From a virus: a DNA stretch of 39,034 nucleotides. The notes under the pieces are model-generated. The model was not told where the DNA came from and did no database searches. It was given only the letters and a program-made list of their open reading frames with translations. Positions 30,537-37,965 of this stretch are shown one piece after another. The translations under genes were made by a program, and so were the position numbers. The stretch lies in the IMG/VR virus record IMGVR_UViG_3300034190_002964, positions 1 to 39,034 of that record; one strand, written 5' to 3'. How positions within the stretch are numbered: the first letter of the stretch is position 1; every line of letters starts with the position of its first letter.

Positions 30537-33266
30537 TTAGAAATTGACAGCAAGTCCTAAGTTGAAGTGTCTTGGTGTTCCAAGAAATACTTCAGCATTA
30601 TGAGCAGCGTGAACTTTGTCACCATACCCATTATATTGACTATTATCAACAGCGTCTTGAACATAAACATTGTCAAGTGCATTGAATAGATGACCTGTTA
30701 TAGTCATATCTAAACCTGCAATTTCTGGTAGTTTATATGCAATATGTAAATCAAGCTTAGAATATCCAGGAGATTTCCAAACTTGCGCCCTATCAGCATC
30801 ACCATCAACCTCACGAGAATCAGGACTCCAATCAGCATAGTGATTGTCGTATATTCTATAGAGACCTTGTAAGCTAAGTCCATCAATTGGTTTAAGTGTA
30901 AGGCCACCAACATAAGCAGTTTGTGGCATATCACCAACCATTAGACCATTAAGAGCATATTGGTACTCAGTAGATGTTTGTCCAATAATTTGATTATCAT
31001 CATTGTATTCCATCTCTGTGTAGTCACCTTTAGCATCTCCATCGAACTTCCAAGAACCAATACTTATCGCTACATCTAACTCAACCATTTTGTGAAGAGC
31101 AACTTTAGACTCTATCTCAAAACCACTATGAGTTTGATTTACGCCAGTAAGATAAATGATGTCTGAGTCGCCTGAATCACCTTGTCCAGTAGTTACAGAT
31201 TTGGTAAGGTTTCTATCTTTCCATTGGGTATTATAAAAACTACCTTTGATAGCAACTAAATCGCTTCTGTATTCTCCACCGATTTCGTTAGAAATGAACT
31301 TTTCATTATCTGGATTCTGTGAAACATTACCATCATAATCAATCACATTGTCTAAGATTGGTGGTTTCTCAACATACCCAATGTTAGCAAATGCTGAAAG
31401 TCTGTCATCAAGATTATATCTACCACCACCTTTCACTTGGAAAGTAGTAATAGCATCAGCCTTAACAACTTCTTTATCAACTGAGAAATGGTCTTGATAT
31501 GTATATCCAATAGTGGATATTCCACCCATACCATATAAGTTGAACTTAGCGATGTCATACTTACCTTGTAAGAAAGCACCAAACCAATCAACTGTGGTTT
31601 CGTTGTGGTAAGCGATAATATCACCTAACCCAACTTTCTTACCATCAGGAGCATTGTCATCAGCGTAATCTACATAGTAGTCTCCACCAAGTAAGTCACG
31701 AACTTCTCTAGCATGTTCTATTCCAGCAGTTCTCCAATCAATACCGACTTGAATTTCAAGAGCATCTGATACATCATAGTTTAATTTTGAAATCAAACCA
31801 TAAGTATTTTGTCTATTGATTGAGTTCCTAAGAATACCTGTTGAACGATTTTCAACATCAGAGAAAGCAGAATCTACATTAGCAGAGTTCTGAGCTATCT
31901 CGGCATTCCAATCCCACATCCAAGGTGAACTTGCGTACCAAGGTTCTCCTTCAACTGCAGGTTTTCTACTGACACTTCCGTAAGTACCAGTTCCACCACC
32001 TGAACCACCACTCCAGTAAAGTACTGAACTTAACCTCATATCATCATTTATATCATAAAAGTGATTTAGGTTTACAAGTGGTTTATGAAAGAAGTTTTCT
32101 CTTTCATTTAGAAAATCAGAACTGAATCTATCCTGTGTTTTATCACCATACATATAAAAGTATTGTTTACCTTTATAAGAAGGATCGACAGGAGCCCAAT
32201 TCTGATTGTAGAACCTACCAGCTTCAGTTTCAAACTTCTCACCAGCTACATAAGCAGAATCATTATAACCACTAATGTCTCCTGCTAAATCTTGTGAGTA
32301 AGTCGCTATGTTCTGTTTATATAGGTTTTGACCGTGTCTTTGTGGGGCGCCTATTCCATATAACTCAAATCGATGTTCATCATTCAGCTGATAAGAACTT
32401 CCGAAATAGTAAGCCCATGCATCTGTCCAAGTTCCATCGATGAAACCATCACCAGTTTTACGAACAATAGTTCCACTAAGTGCTAGTTTATCATTGATAA
32501 GACCTGAGTTATAATTCAAAGTAGATTTGAGGAATCCACCCTCACCTACTTCTTGCTTTACTTTACCACCCTTTTCTTGAGCAGCAGGATCTGTGATTAT
32601 GTTCATAGTTCCACCAATAGACGGTGTAGCTAAATTAACAGCAGATAGTCCTCTTTGCATCTGAACTGATTGGGCTGCGTCTGCAACACCATCCCAGTTA
32701 GACCAATAAACCCATCCGTTCTCCATATCATTTTGGGGAACACCGTTAATCATAACAGCAACGTTTCTTTGGTTGAAACCACGTACATTGATACGAGCAT
32801 CTCCAGCTCCACCACCTTGGCCAGTAGCGTATACACTCGGTGTAGTATTTAGAGCCATTGGAATATCTTGTGAACCAAGACGAAATTCCAAATCCTCTTT
32901 ACTAACATTAGTGTAAGCAACAGGCGTTGTTTCATCAGCTCTTGATGCTAAAACCTCAAGCGCTGACATAGCTAAAACATCTGCTTCTAAATCGAAGTTT
33001 GCTGTTCCAACTATATCACCCACCTTAACATCAAGTGTTAAAGATGAGTACCCAATGAAAGAAGCAGTTAATGTGTATGTGCCTTCAGCTCCAACATCGA
33101 TAGTATATTTACCAGACTCATCTGTTACACCACCTTTATCAGTTCCGACAACAATCACATTAGCTCCTGCCAATGGTTCTTTACCATTACCAACAACTCC
33201 AACGATAGATTGTGCGAACAATCCTGTTGTCATTAGTAATGTTATTATTAGATTACGTTTCTTCAT
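30537..33266 (-). CDS. TonB-dependent outer-membrane receptor
   Basis: 909 aa. Signal peptide at 1-19 (MKKRNLIITLLMTTGLFAQ). Residues ~20-105 form a CarboxypepD_reg-like domain (VVGNGKEPLAGANVIVVGTD, SFIGYSSLTLDVKVG). TPVAYTNVSKEDL is a TonB-box-like lead into the plug domain (~115-225: INVRGFNQRNVAVMINGVPQ, GLSAVNLATPSIGGTMNI). The rest is a large beta-barrel with a terminal aromatic residue (LGLAVNF), the outer-membrane insertion signal. Style and domain order are those of FCB-group receptors. The Shine-Dalgarno GAGGAG is strong. A phage gene for this protein is exceptional. Cargo (cobalamin, siderophore, glycan) cannot be read from sequence. Confidence 0.95.
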   Translation of the reverse strand: MKKRNLIITLLMTTGLFAQSIVGVVGNGKEPLAGANVIVVGTDKGGVTDESGKYTIDVGAEGTYTLTASFIGYSSLTLDVKVGDIVGTANFDLEADVLAMSALEVLASRADETTPVAYTNVSKEDLEFRLGSQDIPMALNTTPSVYATGQGGGAGDARINVRGFNQRNVAVMINGVPQNDMENGWVYWSNWDGVADAAQSVQMQRGLSAVNLATPSIGGTMNIITDPAAQEKGGKVKQEVGEGGFLKSTLNYNSGLINDKLALSGTIVRKTGDGFIDGTWTDAWAYYFGSSYQLNDEHRFELYGIGAPQRHGQNLYKQNIATYSQDLAGDISGYNDSAYVAGEKFETEAGRFYNQNWAPVDPSYKGKQYFYMYGDKTQDRFSSDFLNERENFFHKPLVNLNHFYDINDDMRLSSVLYWSGGSGGGTGTYGSVSRKPAVEGEPWYASSPWMWDWNAEIAQNSANVDSAFSDVENRSTGILRNSINRQNTYGLISKLNYDVSDALEIQVGIDWRTAGIEHAREVRDLLGGDYYVDYADDNAPDGKKVGLGDIIAYHNETTVDWFGAFLQGKYDIAKFNLYGMGGISTIGYTYQDHFSVDKEVVKADAITTFQVKGGGRYNLDDRLSAFANIGYVEKPPILDNVIDYDGNVSQNPDNEKFISNEIGGEYRSDLVAIKGSFYNTQWKDRNLTKSVTTGQGDSGDSDIIYLTGVNQTHSGFEIESKVALHKMVELDVAISIGSWKFDGDAKGDYTEMEYNDDNQIIGQTSTEYQYALNGLMVGDMPQTAYVGGLTLKPIDGLSLQGLYRIYDNHYADWSPDSREVDGDADRAQVWKSPGYSKLDLHIAYKLPEIAGLDMTITGHLFNALDNVYVQDAVDNSQYNGYGDKVHAAHNAEVFLGTPRHFNLGLAVNF

Positions 33267-33332
33267 TAACGTTCTCCTCTTTTCTTAGTTAAGACACATT
33301 TTTTCACAGGTGTGTCAGCTGCCTGTCCGCGT
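33267..33332 (-). promoter_or_regulatory. 66-base leader before the receptor gene with alternative hairpins
   Basis: On the minus strand GACACA and TGTGTC can pair (6 bp, 12-base loop), or ACAGG and CCTGT just upstream can pair (5 bp, 11-base loop). The two structures share bases and exclude each other. There is no good U-tract, no -10/-35 pair and no room for a cobalamin riboswitch. It may be a weak terminator, processing site or leader structure; low certainty. Confidence 0.25.
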
Positions 33333-35342
33333 TTAATTTGCATATTCTTGATCGTCATTATCACCTGTTAAAGGTGGTACTTCACAACTATCGTTATTAC
33401 AGAATTTATCTATATCAGCCTCTTCATTTTTGATTACACCGAAAGATAATTTACCTAACTTACCTACCATAGTATTATATTCTTCTTCTGTGATAGCTTC
33501 ATATGGCATCTGTTTATAAGCACCTAATTCGTGTCGTGGTAGTAATGATATACCCTTTAATTTATACTGAAAGTAATTTAAAACGTGTGGTAGTTGGTTA
33601 GCTTCTGTTTCTGGATCGAAAGTAGCAGTGCAACTTACCTGATTATCAGCCCAATGTCTTTGTAAGAAAGCAGCTAAACTAAATTGTTCCCAAATTGAAA
33701 GTTCAGCTGCTGTTCTTATCCCCTCACCGACATCTACAGGAACTTCAACAACCATTGTTGTGTCCTCTGAACCAAAAGCTGGTTCTAATTTATAGTTAGC
33801 TTTCTTTAGTGGTTCTAATAGTTCTGAATGCTTTGATAATCTCATTCTCCTAATATAAAACCTCGACTCAGGGTAATGCATTCCTGGAGTAGCACCAACC
33901 AATAAGGAAACAGTGCCACTTGGTTTAACTGATGTTGTTTTAATTGACTTCGGTACAGCAAACCAATCAGAATATTGTTTATCCCATTCTTGTATTGTAT
34001 CATATCCTGTCTCCAACCAATTCTGTAGTTCACCCATTCCATTCTTTGTAATAAACTGAGCTACTCCACTTACAGAACATCCTATTCTTCTATTTCTTAA
34101 CATAACCCTATTGGTTTCAGCCCAATGAGTTCTTCCTAATGTAACTGTTTTAGCATACAAATATGCATATTTTAAAGTTCTTTGATAATCTTCTAATGAA
34201 TCGTGATTGTGTGGAAATGTTTCTACTAAACAACATAACTCGTATGATTCTAGTGATTGTTCTAAACAAGGATTACCGCCCATTACCCTATGGTCTTTAT
34301 CATCCCCACCATTCTTCATACGAGAGTAATGTCTCATATTATCTAACCAAGCAAAGCCTGGTTCTCCATTATCTACTATTCTTCGACATACATCAGTATA
34401 ATCCATACCGAGTTCTGCATATATACTATTATTAGAAGTCCAACCATATGTCTCCCTATCCGGATTTACTTTGTAATTTTTTAAATCTAAATACTCTTCA
34501 TCGTGCGGATCACCAAATACAATCTCAGCAGTTCTTCTTACATTACCTGCTACAACACATTTGCCAATCAGATTCATTATGTCTACAATTGTTGTTATTG
34601 TTATTGGTTCACCTTCATTTTTTTCTAAAACCTTTATTATATCTTTGTGTACTTCAAGCAAAGGTTCGTGACCACTTGATACTCCACCAAATCCTGCGAT
34701 TGGTTCTCCAGCCGCTCTTATCTTTGAGTAATCAAATTTGATAGGAGCAGTTCCGTGAAAGTAACTTTCTAAAAGAACTTTAAGAGACTCAACCCAACCC
34801 TCACGAGTATCTGGTATTTCAAATAGGGATTCATCACGACTTTCGTCTATACCCTTTACGATAATCTCACCAGCACCCTTAGTATCAAATCCAACTCCTA
34901 CTCCTAACATACTTGCATCCATAAGGAAACAGAATGGTTTAGCATAGTCATCTTTTATTGTTGATGTTGATACAAATGCACAATTGTTGAGGGCGGCGTA
35001 TAAACCCTTTTCTTCGGTTATGGCTGTTCCCATAGCCCAAAGTCCACGGCCAGGTGGCAAAAACTTCATACTGAAAATGCGCTCATACATATCTTGCGCT
35101 GACTTTTGAGCTTGCCACGGATTCCACCCTAATTGATGTCCATCAATGTGATTTTTTTGCATAGAGTATGTTCCCTCTACGACTCTTCTAACTGTTTCCC
35201 ACCATCTTTCATTCTTTCCATCTTCTTTAATTCTTGAGTAGGTTCTCATATAAACCAACTCACCTAATCCGTTGAAACCGAATGGTGGTTTTTTTCTTTT
35301 AAACTTATTTATAAAATTTTCTGATAATGTAAATTTTTCCAT
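33333..35342 (-). CDS. nrdJ: Adenosylcobalamin-dependent (class II) ribonucleoside-triphosphate reductase
   Basis: 669 aa, like the monomeric Lactobacillus leichmannii enzyme (739). The thiyl/redox cysteines can be placed: C121 (LNNCAFVST), C359 and E361 (NPCLEQSL) and C370 (ELCCLVET), with the same 11-residue step as C408-C419 of the model. A CX4C swivel pair (C648-C653, CNNDSC) sits near the C-terminus as in C731-C736. It makes dNTPs from NTPs, so needs B12 but no second subunit. I start at the ATG 35340-35342 with AGGAG 6 bases upstream, not at the TTG 13 codons earlier. Most T4-like phages instead have class I NrdA/B. Confidence 0.92.
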   Translation of the reverse strand: MEKFTLSENFINKFKRKKPPFGFNGLGELVYMRTYSRIKEDGKNERWWETVRRVVEGTYSMQKNHIDGHQLGWNPWQAQKSAQDMYERIFSMKFLPPGRGLWAMGTAITEEKGLYAALNNCAFVSTSTIKDDYAKPFCFLMDASMLGVGVGFDTKGAGEIIVKGIDESRDESLFEIPDTREGWVESLKVLLESYFHGTAPIKFDYSKIRAAGEPIAGFGGVSSGHEPLLEVHKDIIKVLEKNEGEPITITTIVDIMNLIGKCVVAGNVRRTAEIVFGDPHDEEYLDLKNYKVNPDRETYGWTSNNSIYAELGMDYTDVCRRIVDNGEPGFAWLDNMRHYSRMKNGGDDKDHRVMGGNPCLEQSLESYELCCLVETFPHNHDSLEDYQRTLKYAYLYAKTVTLGRTHWAETNRVMLRNRRIGCSVSGVAQFITKNGMGELQNWLETGYDTIQEWDKQYSDWFAVPKSIKTTSVKPSGTVSLLVGATPGMHYPESRFYIRRMRLSKHSELLEPLKKANYKLEPAFGSEDTTMVVEVPVDVGEGIRTAAELSIWEQFSLAAFLQRHWADNQVSCTATFDPETEANQLPHVLNYFQYKLKGISLLPRHELGAYKQMPYEAITEEEYNTMVGKLGKLSFGVIKNEEADIDKFCNNDSCEVPPLTGDNDDQEYAN

Positions 35343-35407
35343 CGTAACTCCTAAATTAATCTGTTTGTTTCTCACAATCAATAAATATAATATATACCGA
35401 TTCTTCT
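35343..35407 (-). promoter_or_regulatory. AT-rich gap before nrdJ, candidate promoter
   Basis: 65 bases between the helicase stop and nrdJ. On the minus strand it contains GGTATATATTATATTTATTG, then a purine-rich stretch and the AGGAG site. Like the gaps at 21083 and 27872 it has TATATAT runs. A phage-type promoter is possible; neither a clear sigma70 pair nor an exact late motif is present. Confidence 0.25.
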
Positions 35408-36778
35408 TTACTCAAATCCTTCAGTTTTTGGTTTTAAGTCATTATATTTTTTAGATAATGTTTGTCTTAAATATTCTTCTGAATTATCCATCTTACCTTG
35501 TGCTGATTTCCCACCCTGCGTTGATGCTTCATACACTTGTATGTGACCTGTATTTGTATTGATTTCTGCAGGAAATGTTATTCCATCAATACCAAATCTG
35601 TTTTTGATTACATGCACCCTACCAGTATTAGCAATCTTATCCTCAACCTTTCGACTAACTGACATAACAAAGTCTGCTGTCATAACCTTACTATAATCCT
35701 CTGATACTTTACTAGCATCAATCACATCTTCTTCTAACGAACTTCTATTTGCCTGTGAAGCAGTCCATATTGGAATATCAAACTCACCAGCCATACCACG
35801 AAGATTCTCATAGGTTTCACCAGTAGCATGCCTCTTCTCTTTATAGAATGTGGTTGGTTTTAAAATATCAGCATAATCAACTATAACCACATCAGGTTTG
35901 ATTTCCTGTATTTCCATCTGTTTCAGATGAGAAGCTAATGTATTTACCGAAGCAGAACGAGTTGGATAGTATTTTATAATCAACTTACCTTCTAACTTAT
36001 CTATAACTTTCTGAACATCATCTTGATAGTATTTTATATTAGCAGTTGGTGTACCACTAAACACAGTATCATATCTTAGTCCAACATAAGCCTCATTCAA
36101 TTCTAAAGTATAATGAACTACAGTCTTACCTTGCTTTACCAAATGAGCAGCCAGAGATTGTAAGCACCAAGTCTTACCAACACCAGCAGCAGCAACTAAT
36201 ACTCCTAACTCACCACCAGCTAATCCACCATCCATTACATTGGTAATAGAATCCCAAGGTGTTGGTAATGTCTCCCTTACTGATTCTGTAAGTCTGTCGT
36301 TTAGAGATATAATATAGTCATGTCCTAAATCTCTTTCACTACCAGCTTTCATAGCCGCATCAATTATTACCTTTATCTCATCATATTTCTTTTGTTCTAA
36401 TAAATCAACCGATTGCATAATCGATTCTTTAATAACCTGATTCTTACAGAAACCTAAAGTCTCCTGTTTTACAAACTCTAAATCAGTAGCCTCTATGTTT
36501 CTCCAAGCTTCTTTAAGATTCTCAATGATAGATACTTTTAATATCTCATCATCCATTTGAGTTATTTTTATTTTGAGAACTTCTAATGTAGGAGCTTTTC
36601 TAAACTCCATAAAATACTTACTAACTTCTTTTGTTAGCCATTTATTGGCATCCGAATCGAAGAACTCTGGTTCTAATATATCGCTTATTGTTTGTATGAA
36701 CTTATTGTCCGACAGTAAAGATGAGATTATCTTTGATTGAAATGTCGGACCGAATTGATTAAAATTCTCACTCGCCAT
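35408..36778 (-). CDS. 41: Replicative DNA helicase (T4 gp41-like, DnaB superfamily)
   Basis: 456 aa (T4 gp41: 475). N-terminal helical domain to ~150, then RecA-like motor: TPWDSITNVMDGGLAGGELG, Walker A AAAGVGKTW (K202), TVVHYTLELNEAYVGLRYDT, Walker B PDVVIVDYADIL (295-306), and IPIWTASQANRSS (H3-like motif with polar sensor). It unwinds DNA ahead of the fork and would work with a primase not in this window. It begins 11 bases inside the end of the small basic gene. Confidence 0.92.
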   Translation of the reverse strand: MASENFNQFGPTFQSKIISSLLSDNKFIQTISDILEPEFFDSDANKWLTKEVSKYFMEFRKAPTLEVLKIKITQMDDEILKVSIIENLKEAWRNIEATDLEFVKQETLGFCKNQVIKESIMQSVDLLEQKKYDEIKVIIDAAMKAGSERDLGHDYIISLNDRLTESVRETLPTPWDSITNVMDGGLAGGELGVLVAAAGVGKTWCLQSLAAHLVKQGKTVVHYTLELNEAYVGLRYDTVFSGTPTANIKYYQDDVQKVIDKLEGKLIIKYYPTRSASVNTLASHLKQMEIQEIKPDVVIVDYADILKPTTFYKEKRHATGETYENLRGMAGEFDIPIWTASQANRSSLEEDVIDASKVSEDYSKVMTADFVMSVSRKVEDKIANTGRVHVIKNRFGIDGITFPAEINTNTGHIQVYEASTQGGKSAQGKMDNSEEYLRQTLSKKYNDLKPKTEGFE

Positions 36779-36947
36779 ATAGTTCTCTTCTTTGTATTTC
36801 TTTTAATTCCATTTGTTTTTTCCTACGGTAGCGTTCTCTAGCTTTTGCTTGTAGAACAACCCTATTCCTGTGATAATATTCCATAGACCATTTACGCTGT
36901 GCTTCTCTACGTTCTTCTTCTGAAATGTATTTACGTTTTCTTCCCAT
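36768..36947 (-). CDS. Small basic helical protein
   Basis: About 59 aa starting at the ATG 36945-36947 (MGRKRKYISEEERREAQRKW). The rest, SMEYYHRNRVVLQAKARERY and RRKKQMELKEIQRRELYGE, is nearly all charged helix with many Arg/Lys, suitable for nucleic-acid binding. Similar EEERREAQRKWxxEYYHRN segments occur as accessory regions in phage DNA-binding proteins. It overlaps the exonuclease gene by 17 bases and the helicase by 11, so it lies in the replication operon. Function unknown. Confidence 0.55.
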   Translation of the reverse strand: MGRKRKYISEEERREAQRKWSMEYYHRNRVVLQAKARERYRRKKQMELKEIQRRELYGE

Positions 36948-37965
36948 ATGTTTTCTCAGCCATTTGATTGAGTTTAGCAAAGCATTGTACTAACCAACTA
37001 TCCATATTTGGTAATGTAGCAAATAATCTATCCTCAATAAATCTCTTTTGGAATTGTATTTTATTTAACCTATTAATAGGTTCTCTGATTTTGTCTAAGA
37101 TTTTAGTTTTAGCAGAAGCGCTGATGTCTACTTCATCTAATTGCATTAACCGATAATTTCTTTTCAACAACTCTTCACTCTCTTTAAGCTTTTCATCTTC
37201 TTTAATAATGTCATCTATATTAAGTATCTTATCTTCGAGCAAAAGCGGTAGTTTTTTTTGAATAGTTTTTAATCCCCAACCACGAACACCATTTATATTA
37301 TCAGACTTATCACCATCTATAGATCTGTAGACAGCAAAGTTATGAGATGGTATACCATAGTCCTCTAATACTTTAGGAGGATCGTACATCTTCTTTTTCG
37401 TTGGAGACCAAACCGATACTCTGTGATTTACCAATTGAAGAAAGTCTTTGTCCGTAGACATTAAAACTATTTTAGATGTTTTTAGGATTTGTTTAGTTAC
37501 ATAAGCCATCGTATCATCAGCTTCTATACCCTCAATCGTAATCGATGTGATTGGAAGATAATCTAAATAATCTATAACTCTCGTTAATTGCATAATCATA
37601 GATTGGTGTTCATCTTCTTTATCATTGAAATCATAGGAACGATTGAGTCTTTCCGACATATTCCTACCAGCCTTATACTCTGGAAATACTTTTTTTCGGC
37701 GGTTAGACCCACCTTTACCATCAAATACTATGACAGTTCGGGTAGGTCTAATAGTCCTTATAGCGTATCCGACTGACCTAAGAAAACCAACTATTCCCCC
37801 AACATGAGCTCCGTCATCATTGAGAGTTGGTATAGCGCTAAAACATCTTATGAATGTATTTAGTCCATCTATAATCAGTACCTTATCATCAGGTTCTTCT
37901 GAGTCTAATTTACCGCCTTTGTTTTTTATCTCTTCAAGTATCGAAAGGTATTTGGCATTAGTCAC
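36931..37965 (-). CDS. rnh: 5'-3' exonuclease / RNase H (T4 Rnh-like, FEN family)
   Basis: 344 aa (T4 RNase H: 305). Acid clusters of the FEN/PIN fold: KVLIIDGLNTFIRCF (first Asp), TVIVFDGKGGSNRRKKVFPE (second Asp with basic arch), TIEGIEADDTMAYV and IVLMSTDKDFLQLV, then RSIDGDKSDNINGVRGWGLK, the helix-hairpin-helix and last metal aspartates. It removes RNA primers from lagging-strand fragments together with the polymerase. Overlaps the recombinase gene by 8 bases. Confidence 0.9.
   Translation of the reverse strand: MTNAKYLSILEEIKNKGGKLDSEEPDDKVLIIDGLNTFIRCFSAIPTLNDDGAHVGGIVGFLRSVGYAIRTIRPTRTVIVFDGKGGSNRRKKVFPEYKAGRNMSERLNRSYDFNDKEDEHQSMIMQLTRVIDYLDYLPITSITIEGIEADDTMAYVTKQILKTSKIVLMSTDKDFLQLVNHRVSVWSPTKKKMYDPPKVLEDYGIPSHNFAVYRSIDGDKSDNINGVRGWGLKTIQKKLPLLLEDKILNIDDIIKEDEKLKESEELLKRNYRLMQLDEVDISASAKTKILDKIREPINRLNKIQFQKRFIEDRLFATLPNMDSWLVQCFAKLNQMAEKTYGKKT

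Noticed and set aside
33267-33332. Cobalamin riboswitch in front of the TonB-dependent receptor
   Set aside because: The gap is only 66 bases, far too short, and no B12-box-like sequence is visible.
30537-35342. Chimeric assembly with host DNA explaining the receptor
   Set aside because: The receptor is flanked on both sides by phage replication genes on the same strand with short gaps, its terminator fits neatly before the polymerase promoter, and base composition does not break. Read mapping would settle it.
36948-36980. Longer start for the small basic protein (MLNSIKWLRKH)
   Set aside because: The upstream codons are the reading-frame extension inside the exonuclease gene; the internal ATG at 36947 begins the recognisable GRKRKYISEEER motif and has a better-placed GAG.
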